64,000 nt of DNA from Chrysoperla carnea (lineage: Eukaryota; Arthropoda; Insecta; Neuroptera; Chrysopidae). The notes below the pieces were generated by a model, which ran no database searches, was not told the DNA's origin, and saw only the letters and a program-made list of their open reading frames with translations. The stretch covers positions 93,924,368 to 93,988,367 of the forward strand of contig NC_058337.1 of NCBI RefSeq assembly GCF_905475395.1, written 5' to 3'. Shown here piece after piece: positions 26,701 to 38,057 of the stretch. The position numbers and the translations under genes are program-made. Position 1 is the stretch's first letter. Each line of letters opens with the position of its first letter.

Positions 26701-29700
26701 ATCAATATAATTGCCAGACAGCTTTATCGTTGCTAACAACGCGCCAGGTTATTTATTAATCTAATAATTAAGAACAAATGTATTAAAATCGTTTTAATGT
26801 GGCTGTAATTTTGATTCATGATTTAGTTTTACAGTTTAATAATGAAATTTTTAATTTGCCAGACAGAAATAAGGTTGCTTTAATATCGCGAATCCACCGT
26901 TAGTTAATGTAACCCCTCCCAGATTCAGAAGGAAAGAAATATACGAAATTCGTCCATCCTAAAATAAACTCTTGAAAACGTTGCCAGCTCTCATACTTCA
27001 ATATTGAATATTGAAAAATATTTATTGGAAAATACAATAGAACACATGTTCTAAATACTGAAACAATAAAATACATGGTTTTATTTCAAACTAATGGATA
27101 TAATAACTTCATATTTAATTACTATGAAATATTATTTTACCGGATATCCTAAAAATATTTTAATACTGATTTGTAAATGTATGAAGAATATTTGTTTACA
27201 TTCATGTTTGGTACTTATATTCATAAACATTAGAATCTGTTAAAAAATCGATTTCGATTATCAACGAAATTTTAACAGCTATACTGTTAATTCTTTTCAG
27301 TTGTGATGTCAATTTTTTGCCAGCTATCACTTATGTGCTTAATTCCGGGACCAGGACTCCGCGTTCTTGAAACATATTATAGCTAGGTTAATTTTGATCA
27401 TAAATTTGCAAAGAATGACCCAAATTTAGTAAGATTACATACTTGGTTTATCAAAATTGGATAAAGTTTGGATATGATAGAGCAAAAATTAAATTTTTTG
27501 GATTCTGATGACGTCATAAAGTTAAAAAATTCGATTTTTTGATAACACAGGCAAATTTGATCCAATCTTATTGGCATTTTTTTTGAAACCCACTAATTTT
27601 GGGTCATTCTTTTCAGTTGTGATGTCAATTTTTCGCTAACTATCATTTATGTGCTTAATTCCGGGACCAGGACTCCGCATTCTTGAAACCTGTTAGAGCT
27701 AGGTTAATTTTGATCATAAATTTGCAAAGAATGACCCAAATTTAGTAAGATTACATACTTGGTTTATCAAAATTGGATAAAGTTTGGATATGATAGAGCA
27801 AAAATTAAATTTTTTGGATTCTGATGACGTCATAAAGTTAAAAAATTCGATTTTTTGATAACACAGGCAAATTTGATCCAATCTTATTGGCATTTTTTTT
27901 GAAACCCACTAATTTTGGGTCATTCTTTTCAGTTGTGATGTCAATTTTTCGCTAACTATCATTTATGTGCTTAATTCCGGGACCAGGACTCCGCATTCTT
28001 GAAACCTGTTAGAGCTAGGTTAATTTTGATGATAAATTTGAAAAGTATGACCCAAATTTAGTAGGATTACATAACTTGTTTATCAAAATTGGATAAAGTT
28101 TGGATATGATAGAGCAAAATTAAATTTTTTGGATTCTGATGACGTCATAAAGTTGAAAAATTCGATTTTTTGATAACACAGGCAAATTTGATCCGATCTT
28201 ATTGGAATTTTTTTTAAACCCACCAATTTTGGGTCATTCTTTTCAGTTGTGATGTCAATTTTTCGCTAACTATCACTTATGTGCTTAATTTTGGGACCAG
28301 GACTCCATTTTCTTGAAAAATATTATAGCTAGGTTAATTTTGATCACAAATTTGAAAAGAATGACCCAAATTTAGTAAGGTTACATACTTGATTTGTCAA
28401 AATTGCCAATATGGTACTTTTTGATACATTTTAATAAACAACGAATATATTAATAATAATTACAATTTTAGTCCAATTTTGTTTATATTACTCAGTATTA
28501 TTTACTTTATTTATTATCAACAAAATTTCGATTTTGGACGTTAATCATTTCCTTATATAAAATACCCGACAATTGTTGTTTGAAACTATTTTTCATAAAG
28601 TTGATGGTTTCCAAGATATTGGCCAAAAATCGTTTATTTATGTATACATAGTATTAATTAATGAAACCTCAACACTTTTGAGACTGCGCGTTAGTAGGGT
28701 CTAAAACTAGATGCCAAAACCTGCTTTCTTTAGTTTTTTTTTTTTTTTTTGCCTTTGAATAAGTTCGTGCAAAAACATTATTTTGAGCGGACCATGTTCT
28801 AATGATTGTAAGTAGACTTTGAAATACAACATGAGTATGATCTCAAATTGAATAAATTAATGTGTAAACTTTGACAGTGAAAGTTTACGTACATACAATT
28901 ATAGTGTAAAAGTGTAAACGTTATTTATAAAACTATAAATCACCACAATTGAAATGATTACAAGCCAGACATTACAACTACACGATTAACATATTTGACC
29001 TAAATACAAATACTAGTTCTAACAATATTTTTTTTTTTTTTGGTTTCAAATAAAAATTGCAAGCAAATTGGTAATAAAAATGAAAAGTAGGTATTTGCAG
29101 TAAATATCTTTTCTCTTTTAACTAAATATCAACATTTGAAAAGCATTTTAAGGTTATTCGATTGTAAACAAAAGTCTTGTGCACATACAACATTGCAATG
29201 ATTTCTATATGATAAGGCCCTCTTTACATTAGTCACGGCGATTCTGATTATCGAACAATCTGTACCAAATCACTTAGCTTCATTCGGATCGAATGTAACG
29301 AGGGCGTGATAAACGTTCCCTGATAGAACAAAATTTTTAATAAATTCCGATTTTTCCCCAATTTTCTAGTTCAATTTTTGTATCATATGTATATTTACAA
29401 GACTATTTGAATTCGTCTTTTAAAAGGCAATACTCCAAATTGTTAGGGGGTGGACCACATTTTTTTCCCTGACTCAATTACTATAACGTCTATTATCATT
29501 TTTTACAAATGTTACAACTAATATTTCAACAACAAAAATATTAGGCTCTTAGGAGAAGCTTTACTAAATACTTAAGAATTTAAATTTTCATCTAGACTTG
29601 GCATTAGGGATCGAATAAACTTAATTAATTTTACATATTGTATTTAAAGATGATGTCCATCCATCTGATATTAATTTTTGTTGTTGTTATTATTTGAAAG

Positions 29701-32700
29701 AGGAGTGCATTTGTACAGGGTCTTTCAACAAGAAATGTCATTCTAAATAAAAAAATATTTTTTTGAAAAGAGCTTATAACTTTATTTTAATTCAAAGTAC
29801 AAACTCTGAGATTAGTAATGGAACACAATATCTGTTAAGTGAATGAAATTTGTTATCACATTTTTGCGGCTATATCTCCCGAATAACAGCTCTAATATTG
29901 ACTTCGAGTGCTTGAATATTTGCTGGAACATTGACGTAGACTTAATCCTTAGCGTAGTCCTAAAGTAAAAAATTCTGATGGTATAAGGTGGCATGATCGC
30001 GGCGGCCAATCAAAGTTTCCATTTCGAGGAATCTCACATTCAGGCAATTTTTCACGCAATAGAACCGTTGTTTAATCAGCTGTATATGGTATGTAGAGTC
30101 GCCATATTGAAAATAAACGTCGTCCATGCCCAGAGCATCAATTTCAGGACAAAAAAAGGCAGTCAACATCTTTTGGTAACGCAATCCATTCACTAAAACG
30201 GTTGAACTACCATAATTAACAAAAAATACCGCCTCACACTGTTGTGGATGGAGAAATTATTTGACTATTTCTCTTCTCAGACAGATGAAAATCGGCCTCA
30301 TCCTTCAGGATAATTTTGTTTGAGCAGTCATGATTTTAAACTAGCATTTCCCATTAAAAATTTGCATTAAAAGAATGGCCATATGCAAGAAGAATCACGA
30401 CGGAAATTTGGAAAATATTGTGTTCCATTAGTAACTTCAGAGTTTGTACTTTGGATAAAAATAAAATTCTCAGCTCTTTTCACAAAAATTATTGCGTTTG
30501 TTTATTTTTTAAGTTAAAATGATACCTCTTGTTGAAAGACCCATTCATTATATTGGGTGTTGTATGTGTGTACTATACTTAGTAGGTGTATTGTACGGCA
30601 CTACGCCAGTATGGCCACTCACCGGATATAAAAACGATGCGCTTGGCCAATTTTAGTTCCGCTACTTTTTTTTACTGAATAGGCAGATGAAACTTTTTTT
30701 GTGTATTAATAATAAATATGATTAAAATTTTTCTCTGTTTTACGATTACCTCATATTATGAAAGTTTGAACAGTGATTTAATATCCTCTAGCATCTTCTA
30801 AAAGTATGGAAATAAAGAATAATAATAGATATAACGACTAAAGAGTTATAATTTAAATATCCTGCATTTAAACGATTCATATGAATTATTATATTCGGAG
30901 ATGTAACAGATTCCGTTTGTCTGTCTGCATTCGTTCCTGTTTTCGGGTAAAAAATATCTTTCTGTGCTCACACTTTTCAAAATACGTGATAATAGTAGAT
31001 GGTTAGTCTAAGTACATATACAGTGTGTCGAATTTAAGATGAAGACACCCTCATTTTTTCGTTACTTATAGGAATATCGATTTGAAATTTTGTAATAATT
31101 TTGAGTAAAGAGAAGAAAATAATGAAAAAATTAAAAATGAGAATTTTGTTTTGAAAATGGGTATATTAGTATAAAAAAATATTCTAAGCTACTTTTTCTA
31201 ATAATTTTTTTCGATATCTCTAACCATCTCTGACCATAATTTTTTTCGATATCTCTAACCATCTCTATTTGTCAATTTGTAGTAGGCTGAGTTTAAAGTT
31301 CAAAATATGAGAGTGTTTTCATCTTAAATGCGACACACTGTATAAACTACAAATTTTATGTAATTAAGGTAAGACTATACATGTGGAAAATATTCGTTAT
31401 GTAGAAAAAGTGGAACAAATGTTTGCCACCTATCGGATACGTAGCGAAGTTGTTCGTTGAAATTTGGTATGTAGGGGGTTTCGGGGGCCATAAATCGATC
31501 TTGCTAGGTATCGATTTACCAAAGAAAAAACAAAAAATTACGAGCAAAGCTCGGTCATCCAGGTACTTCGTATTATTTACACTTGGGCCTATTAGAGTAT
31601 TCAGGTTTGTATTATTATTTAAATTTTCAATTCTTTGTGTTAAAATAACCAACCTTTCTTCAAGTTCTCTTTAACGGATATGGATTAATTTATTAAAAAA
31701 TTTATTAAGCAATTTTTTTCTATATATTTAAATGCTGACCCGGAATGTCAGAGGTCGTGAGATCGAGCCCTGCCCAAATGTGTTCATAACAATTTGATGT
31801 CATGAATAATATAAAATATGTATTATTATTTATTTGTACATAATAATTTAAGTAAATACTAGTCGTAATTAATTTACCCCAACAGGTTTTTTAGTATTTT
31901 GGCACGCGGATTCCGAAAGTCAATTTATAAACCCCCTATTAAATTTCGTTATCAATGATTTGGGGGCAAAGATGGTCTCCGGAGATACTCGACCAATTTC
32001 AGTAGGGAGTTTTACTACCTGAACCAAATGTTGGTGTCAAAAACTTGAATATCGATATCCAGACAGTGAAAAAAGTGGTTCAGATGTATCAGCGATTCAT
32101 TAATGATAGTGAAACTGTTATAAATGAAAACGACTCTGGATGGCAAATGGAAAACAGAATGTAAAAACAATTCCGCCACACCAGAGCCGGTAGCTCATAT
32201 CGAACCATGAGACCAAGATTTGTACCGCTAATACCCTAATATAAAAATGTTCTAACAAATACCGACAACTCTTCGCGGGGTAAAATCTTGGTAGTGCCTC
32301 AATGGGATAGGAAAGTTTATTCATTTCGAAATTTTAGCTCTCCTAAACATTTGGATCGCGAAAAAAAACGATATCTCGAATTTGTTATTTAAGTAAGCAC
32401 CTAAATAAAATTATTTAATGTAAAATGTATACTAGCGTTAAATTTAATTTGAAAAAATTTCATCTGAATTTGTTCAGTAGTTTAGAATCTAAATGTGACG
32501 ACATTGAGATGTGCAAATGTGGGCGAACAAACTAACATCTTTGTCAGGGCGCCACATATTTTGTAAACATCTCCTTTGTAGGAATGTACTATATCGATCA
32601 TGAGCGAGTTCATACTTCGACTCGCATTTGGCCGATTTTCGGGTGGTTGTATCGTGCCCATCAGCTGTTTTGAGATCTGGATCCGCGCCTGTCTATGAAT

Positions 32701-32960
32701 TATGCTATTATTCTAGAATTAAGTACTTTAAAGTGTTATAACATCATAAATCATTTTAGTAGAAATCGAGGCTAGAAAATTCTCAAAGATTAATTTTCAT
32801 TTTGATGTTTTAATTACATTAATTTGTATTTATGGTGATAATAATAATTAAAATTATATTACTCTATTATTTTCACAAACAAATTAAAAAAATAAATAAA
32901 TAATTACATATTTAAATGGAGTAGAAAAATGTATCTTCTTACCCGAGTAACGATAACCAT
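17503..32960 (-). CDS. ck: Myosin VIIa (crinkled), complete six-exon coding region
   Basis: Unconventional actin-based motor; in insects it acts in actin bristles, hairs and hearing organs. Joining 32960-32943, 26229-25969, 25040-24477, 24289-19107, 19031-18764 and 17709-17503 gives 2166 residues, about the family length. All five introns are GT-AG and phase-consistent. Approximate residues: [14 protein letters not shown] start; motor to about 735 with P-loop GESGAGKT (156-163), switch [11 protein letters not shown] (205-214) and switch [10 protein letters not shown] (431-438); five IQ motifs 740-848; charged single-helix segment about 855-915; MyTH4-1 about 1007-1242; FERM-1 about 1245-1552; SH3 about 1555-1622 ([15 protein letters not shown]); MyTH4-2 from about 1700; FERM-2 to the end ([20 protein letters not shown]). 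No frameshift or missing motor residue is seen. The splice acceptor at 33001 implies a non-coding 5' exon further right. Confidence 0.96.
17956..18510. mobile_element. MITE with ~100-bp terminal inverted repeats in the last ck intron
   Basis: The left end (GATCCGAATTAAGGTCGACC, then CACCCATCTGTTTACCGAATG) and the right end (CATTCGGTAAACAGATGGGTG ending near ATTGGGATC) are inverted copies about 100 bp long; the pairing extends inward to AAATATCCCTG and GGGTTGCC. The internal 350 bp has no transposase. A stray copy of the end (CAGATGGGTGAAGGTCGATC) occurs near 49485. The element lies entirely inside the intron and leaves the coding exons and splice sites intact. Confidence 0.85.
18764..19031 (-). 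CDS. ck: ck coding exon 5 (FERM-2)
   Basis: The first base completes the split codon for Pro 2009, then residues 2010-2098: [20 protein letters not shown] to [12 protein letters not shown]. Acceptor TTTGCTTCAG before 19031, donor GTATGTATA after 18764. The intron before it is only 75 bp (19106-19032). Confidence 0.95.
19107..24289 (-). CDS. ck: ck coding exon 4, giant 5183-bp exon (motor to FERM-2)
   Basis: Residues 282 to the first two bases of codon 2009. It starts [20 protein letters not shown] after the acceptor TTTTATATAG and ends LQAIP before the donor GTAAGTAT. It contains switch II, the actin-binding SNNKFL and [13 protein letters not shown] regions, the converter ([20 protein letters not shown]), all five IQ motifs, the charged helix, MyTH4-1, FERM-1, SH3, MyTH4-2 and most of FERM-2. 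It is uninterrupted over 1727 codons, which argues strongly for an active gene. The exon is unusually long; vertebrate MYO7A is split into many exons over the same span, so intron loss in this lineage is the inference. Confidence 0.97.
24477..25040 (-). CDS. ck: ck coding exon 3 (P-loop and switch I)
   Basis: Residues 94-281, beginning [20 protein letters not shown] and ending [10 protein letters not shown]. It contains the ATP-binding P-loop GESGAGKT and switch I NSSRFGK. Acceptor TTTTTTCTAG before 25040, donor GTAAGT at 24476-24471, both in phase 0. An ATG at 24893 is internal and not a start. Confidence 0.96.
25041..25968 (-). other. ck: ck intron 2 (928 bp)
   Basis: AT-rich, with two short internal duplications: a 33-base pair of copies around TATGTATGAAGAT near 25195-25245, and two diverged copies of a segment containing CCTGCGTAAAA near 25528 and 25811. 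No element or conserved site is recognised. Confidence 0.8.
25969..26229 (-). CDS. ck: ck coding exon 2 (SH3-like N domain, start of motor)
   Basis: Residues 7-93: [20 protein letters not shown] at the start, [16 protein letters not shown] in the middle and [12 protein letters not shown] at the end. Acceptor ATATTTCAG before 26229; donor GTAAGT after 25969; both borders are between codons. It encodes the N-terminal SH3-like part of the myosin head and the lead-in to the motor core. Confidence 0.95.
27298..28404. repeat. Tandem array, about 3.5 units of 314-316 bp
   Basis: CAGTTGTGATGTCAATTTTT recurs at 27298, 27614, 27930 and 28244 (periods 316, 316, 314). Each unit contains CGGGACCAGGACTCCG or a close variant, AAGAATGACCCAAATTTAGT, and, in the first three, TGATGACGTCATAAAGTT. 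Units 2 and 3 are the most alike; the last unit is truncated near 28404. It is satellite-like sequence inside a gene intron. TGACGTCA in the units matches the CREB/ATF palindrome, but this is probably coincidental. Confidence 0.92.
29716..30542 (-). mobile_element. Decayed Tc1/mariner-like DNA transposon with two inverted transposase 3' ends
   Basis: The ends are CAGGGTCTTTCAACAAGA and, inverted, GGGTCTTTCAACAAGAG. The inverted similarity continues for about 125 bp at each end. On the minus strand, broken transposase segments read [36 protein letters not shown] and DDVYFQYG, and a C terminus ending DIVFHY. These match the DDE-type transposase pattern of the IS630/Tc1/mariner group; the second catalytic block has lost the usual FQQDGA. 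The + strand right end encodes another C terminus ([11 protein letters not shown] then stop), so each arm carries a transposase 3' end pointing outward. Internal deletions and stops make it inactive. Confidence 0.8.
31021..31340. mobile_element. 320-bp MITE with 34-bp TIRs and TA target duplication
   Basis: It starts CAGTGTGTCGAATTTAAGAT and ends with the inverted copy (ATCTTAAATGCGACACACTG), with three mismatches in 34 bases. It is flanked on both sides by TA (31019-31020, 31341-31342), the target duplication of Tc1/mariner-type elements. No coding capacity. Internally it has a 36-bp tandem duplication (ATATCTCTAACCATCTCT at about 31215 and 31251). A related end occurs at about 42672-42706. 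Confidence 0.88.
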
Positions 32961-33000
32961 CGTTGACGAAGCATGAAAATAACAACTGCCTCTTCACTCC
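32943..33000 (-). CDS. ck: ck exon with start codon: 40 nt 5'UTR plus MVIVTR
   Basis: On the minus strand a pyrimidine-rich tract ending CTCATTTTTAG (33011-33001) precedes this 58-base exon. The first 40 bases (33000-32961) are untranslated. The ATG is at 32960-32958 and the six codons MVIVTR end at 32943, directly followed by the donor GTAAGAAG. Joined to the next exon it reads [14 protein letters not shown], the conserved myosin VIIa N terminus, which settles the start. Only 18 bases code, so ab initio gene finders could miss it. Confidence 0.93.
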
Positions 33001-33589
33001 TAAAAATGAGAAAAAAAATTGATTATTAAAAATATGTTTTAGCCAACAATAAAGTAAACTTTCACTGATAAATCCAAAAATTAATAAATTGGCAGTACAT
33101 AGTCGGTGTGGTACTGAAGTCGTGTGAGTGCGACCCCTGTAGTCCACACGACTAACTTCCCAGAGGGGGAGAAACATTAAAAATAAGGCCTTGTTAGTTT
33201 TCATAGATTATTCTTCGAACATTTACTGCAGCTTATGCTGGAACGATCATTATCTCCACAAATAAATGATGTGTTTTATCCACTTTTCAGATTCTATTTA
33301 TTCAATTTTTTTCTGTTTTTTTATTACCATTAAAAAACGGCTCAACTAATTCTGCTGAAAAGTAGTTCTTAAATACGCGATTACGCGTCGAATAAGCCCA
33401 GTCTTGTGTTAATGTCATAACTGGTTCGCGAGATAATCGAGGCGAAAGAATCCGAACGAGCATAGGCACATACGTACACACACACACACAGACATCACAT
33501 TAAAAAGGTTTGATTCGGATATTGCGGCCTTGAAACCGCGGAAATATGTAAAACTGGAGATTCTCTCTTAAGTTTGAAATAGTGAAAAC

Positions 33590-33676
33590 AGTGACTATTC
33601 ACTATTTGCTAGTGAGAAGTATTCCATTATTTCAAATAGTGGCATGCATGTCACTAGAAAATAGTGAATAGTCACT
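33590..33676. repeat. 26-bp inverted repeat with 35-base spacer
   Basis: Left arm AGTGACTATTCACTATTT... (33590-33615) and right arm 33651-33676 match at 25 of 26 positions when inverted. The surroundings also repeat the motif AATAGTGA. It lies about 630 bp upstream of the ck ATG. It could be a small MITE or a cruciform-forming site. Confidence 0.75.
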
Positions 33677-34956
33677 ACAAAATAGTGATTTGTTATACTT
33701 TTCTCTATTTTGTTTTTAGAGAATGAAATTTTTCCAAACATTAAACTGTTAATAACTCAAAACCGGTAAACTTTGGGAAAAAGATATATAATTTTTTGTC
33801 AAAAATTCAAAAAATGCAAAATAGAAATTGAAATTTTTGTGGAATCATTTGCTTTGTTTCTTTTTTGAATCAACTAATTAAATCTGTTAATTGACTGACA
33901 TAAGTTATACATAATATTAAATAAGTAAGTGTACACTAGAGTCACTTAAATAATGTAATAATCATATACAATACCTATGTGTAGTAAATAACTTTTGAGT
34001 ATTATTTAAAACACACGACATGTATATTGATAGGTCATTGATCTTCATCTTCAATTATATCAGGTATTTTAAATCAAATAAAAATAATATAATTGGTCTT
34101 AGTGCAGACGTTATTAGTCTTCATATAGACGAGGAAATTTAACACAAAAAAACCGCGAAAAATTTTAAAGTAAGATCGATCGAGATGCAGTTTTTTGCAT
34201 TAGGTTTTAGAAGTTATTTATAAACTTTGTGAACATTGCAGACTATCGGGAGATATTGAATTTGTGACGGAATTCATGCTGTAATGTAGTCAACGACTCG
34301 TAGCTCAGAGGAAAATGATCATACCGGAATATACGTGGTTCCAACGTTCACGATATTGAAAAATCTATTTTTGAGTTAAGGAATGTATTTCAACACCCAC
34401 ATTACCTTCGTTTTCTGATGAATTAATACTTCGCATAAAAAACATTGCGTTTTTATGCCCCACCCTATATAAAGGAATTTCCGTAAGTACAGTTATTATT
34501 TGTGTTAAAGCATCGTTGAAACTCAAAGTTACACTGGCTGTAATTGTTCTTTAAAAAAAGTTGTAAGTGTTATTCCAGGAATTTCAACAATAATGTATGC
34601 AGTAAACGTTTTAATAAAAATACGCATGCATAATAATTTATTGAATACTGATTGATTTGATTATTGATTTCAAATAATGCAAAATATAATTTCTTTTAGA
34701 GAATTATCATTTAAATTTTCACTTGGTAATCAAGTAGCAACGAATACAATATTTATTTATTTAGAAAGTTAGTTATATGGCCTGTAAAGGTCATGTCTAA
34801 AGGTCATAAAGGGCCCCTTGTATCAGTTTTTTTCCGATCAATTTTATATTATTATTAGTAGCGGACTTCATCAAAAATTTTAAGCAGGGATTAAAAATCG
34901 AAAACTTTAATTACAAAAATATGATGTGATTTTAACGAAACACATGTTCCGATCAA

Positions 34957-35255
34957 GGTTAGGTTAGTTGGTTATATTGGCTGTCGACGAAGGACACACT
35001 TAGGCTACAGAGCCCATTGTGATACCATGTATGTGTTTTAGCACCTTTTCTGCTGATAATTTCATTTATCAGCTACTCAATTATTTTGAGAGGCTAAATG
35101 CACTTCCTTCATGCATATATCATGCACTACACCATCACAACTATTAATTAAATTAATTTTTGTTGTGAAGGCGGGCATCGAACCCGCTACCCTAGGCATA
35201 ACGCGAAAAGAATTGGTTAAGCTTTAACAAACTGAGCTACTAGAGTTCATCAAAC
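34957..35255 (-). mobile_element. tRNA-derived SINE with LINE-like 3' tail
   Basis: Read on the minus strand, the head has an A-box-like TAGTAGCTCAGTTTGTTAAA and a B box GCGGGTTCGATGCCCGCC, with tRNA-like spacing. A body of about 130 bp follows, then a tail containing GGTATCACAATGGGCTCTGT, CCTAAGTGTGTCC and a final TAACCTAACC. The tail resembles the 3' end of the LINE fragment at 44195-44262 in this window, as expected if that LINE type supplied the reverse transcription machinery. The length of about 300 bp fits an insect SINE. Confidence 0.78.
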
Positions 35256-36821
35256 CAACTTTAAATCTACTCCCCCCTAGTTAATATTTTCGTTAATTTT
35301 TATGCTATTTAATTATACTATAACCCCTTTTTTGAGTTATTTTTAAACAGAGACATACCATATGCAGTGAGTATTTACTTAGCATAGCTCGGTAAGTATA
35401 ACTTTTAGAGGTACCTACGATATAATGGCAGTTTCTCGAGCTATTCCAAAAATTGTTTACATTTTGGAGTTTCAAGGACGTTCCTAGCTCAGTGATGAAA
35501 CTATTAAATATGAAATTATTTGAGACTTTCGTTTCAAATTTTCCGGGTGGATTCTGTTAGAACTTTAGAAGAAAATTAGACGAAAACCATAAGTGAAATT
35601 TTTTGATATATACCATAGTTTTTGAAATATTGATATTGATGCCTAAAGACATGGAGAAAATCACTTATAGAAAATGCATATGCAATTTCATTACTTTAGA
35701 TGTATTTTATGGAAAAACGAGTGTCGCTTGTTATAATTTTCTTTATAGGAAAGTATTTGTTATGTTTCTAACTAATGAATATTAGGTTTCCAAATTAATC
35801 TTAAGAAAATAAGCCTTGTTACATAATAAAGCATACCTTTAAAAACACTTCAATATGGGATTTGGATGTTAAAAACATTAACAGCTTAAATCTATAAATT
35901 TAACTTTGTAGGGAGTATTAAAAAATATACCTTTGTGTTGCTAAAGCGACTTGGCCATCATGCTCGCTTAGAGCGGCAAAGCATTTAAATCCGCCACCCA
36001 CTGCAGAACAGCAATATCGAAGAGTATAAGATAGAGGGAAGTATACATGCACGAATGCCATCTGGTATTTGTGTCCAAATACTAAAGGACTGCCATGACA
36101 GTTTAAATTTGTATTCACATAAAATTATATATTTTTCCTTGGTATTAAATGGAATAACCTTTATAGAATTCAATTTTTCCGTTATCAATTAGTTTTGGAA
36201 TATTCCCACTTTCAAATTTAAATTAAATTTAATGGGTTCTCCCGCCCGTTTTACATATTTATGACTGGGCACAATTACAAGAGGCGTTGCAATTCGTATA
36301 ATCTTTTTTAACATTGCCAGTAATGGGACCCTCTCCTCTATCTTATACTCTTTGAGTAATATCACAATCGGTCATCTTCAGCACACTTTTTTAAACCTGA
36401 ACTTGGATTCGGTTCGTAAAAAAAATACTTTCTTAACAATTATTTAATAGACAATCAATGTAGCCTCCCTCATCAAATACTAGTTTTTAATAAAAAAATT
36501 GTTCCACTCAACTGGTTCGAAAACGAGTGTTTATGTATGTTTATGTAAATTTATAAAAAAATAATTAAATAATATTTCATAAATAATAAAAATAATAATA
36601 ATGATAATTTTATAATAATCAAATCATCTAATGTCATGCAACAGTTCTTATTATATTTGTTGAATTAAGTACGTTTTGGTTTGCATTTCACTTTAGTGTG
36701 TGACTTGATTTGTGTGCGTTTGTAATTTTATAACATTATTATTATCTTTAACTATATATAGTCTCAGAGCCTATAGTTACATTCCGTAACCGATGGATGT
36801 CCTGCCAAAAATTTTTATAAA

Positions 36822-37133
36822 ACAAGTGAAAACAAACAATTGACTGAGTTTATTGTTGAAATACCATGTAAAGACAGTGTTGATCACGCAATCGTTTGTT
36901 TTTCGACGTCATATAAGAAAAGAAAGATAGCCAAACATACATACATACATACACACTTAACTGATATTCCTATATAATACAAACTATATAATTTGCACTT
37001 TATTTGCGCTCTCACGAGTAAACAATGATGTTTACGAAAAAATGTTTCAATCAAAAGTAGTATTTTTTTATAAGGAACATTTTTTACTTTTAAACTTTTG
37101 ATCTATCTCTTACGGTTTACAAAATGGGTCCCA
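36822..37133 (+). repeat. Repeat family A, 5' half
   Basis: Head ACAAGTGAAAACAAACAATT, then the CAATCGTTTGTTTTTCGACG, GTAAACAATGATGTTTACG and GGTTTACAAAATGGGTCCC landmarks in family order. It stops at the GGGTCC block and lacks the 3' half with GACGGACGGAC. Confidence 0.75.
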
Positions 37134-37537
37134 GACAGATGGATTCAGAAGTTTACAAAAAATGCGTGATTTTTCATTTTTAATGAAACTTGTCGACTAG
37201 ACTATTATTAATAAAAATTAGTTATAACATAGACAAGCACCTTTAAAAATTAAATTCATAAACTATATTTATAAAACTTGATTGCAACCATGTAAACCTA
37301 TCGACTACGGAATGTGCAGTATACATAGTATGGCTCCTAGACTAATATTAGCGCATGAGGTTTATCATACATAATATATGTGTGTTGAGGTTATGTAAAA
37401 TAAAGTGATGAGCTAAGGACATGCAATCATCAAAGATGATATCAGCCATAAATTATTTTGATAAATTTATAAAAAAAATATCAAATTAATTTAAAGAAAC
37501 CCCCGACATAAAATCAGCTCTGATCGATTCGTTTGTT

Positions 37538-37774
37538 GCATCGAAGCTCCTAAACGGATGAAACGATTATTATATTTTTTTGTTTGAAAGGTAATTTGAT
37601 TGAGAGTGTTGTTAAGTATCTATCATTCAAGAAAATGACAGCCAAATGTGTTTTTTGGTTGTTATCGGGTACAGAACTCTAAACTCGAACTTCTAACATA
37701 GCTAAGAACACTCTCGATTAAATTACCTTTTAAACAAACAAAAATTGGTTCATCCATTTAGGAGCTATGATGCC
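37538..37774. mobile_element. Palindromic MITE, about 237 bp
   Basis: Outer arms CATCGAAGCTCCTAAACGGAT and ATCCATTTAGGAGCTATGATG and inner arms AAAGGTAATTTGATTGAGAG and CTCTCGATTAAATTACCTTTT are inverted copies, so nearly the whole element folds on itself around 37660. A one-armed relative lies at 48762-48855. Confidence 0.8.
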
Positions 37775-38057
37775 ACAGATAGACACACAGATACACATTA
37801 ACACAGGCACGTTTAACTTATAGCACCCCCTTTTTTTGCCCAGAGGTTAAAAATAATGATTTTTAAGCACCTGGTGTCGTAGATTTACTGCTCCTTTAAT
37901 TTCTATAAATAGAGACGTAAGTAGCTAATTTCTCCAGCCTCAAATCTGTGATTCAATAAAGTTTAAGATTTTAACTGCGAAAACATGCCCAGTCTGTTAG
38001 TCAATTTTTGTGAAGAAATTCTCATTTAGATGTTTTAATGGACAGGTCAAAATCTAT

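Larger units (their letters stand above)
26230..32942 (-). other. ck: ck intron 1 (6.7 kb), repeat-rich
   Basis: It separates the MVIVTR exon from exon 2. It contains the 316-bp tandem array (27298-28404), the Tc1/mariner relic (29716-30542) and the TA-flanked MITE (31021-31340). The remainder, including 28405-29715 and 31343-32940, is AT-rich without a recognisable feature. Confidence 0.85.

Noticed and set aside
31356..31652. Minus-strand reading frame beginning MVILTQ, at first sight like the myosin VIIa start MVIVTR
   Set aside because: It opens with TTG, has no donor after the sixth codon and continues into unrelated sequence. The true start exon is at 32943-32960 with a proper GTAAGA donor.
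31735..31790. GAGATCGAGCCCTGCCC, a possible B box
   Set aside because: It diverges from the consensus and has no convincing head upstream.
34299..34360. tRNA-like sequence with GTAGCTCAG and GTGGTTCCAACG
   Set aside because: The D-arm and T-arm boxes are degenerate and no cloverleaf closes; it is at best a SINE relic.
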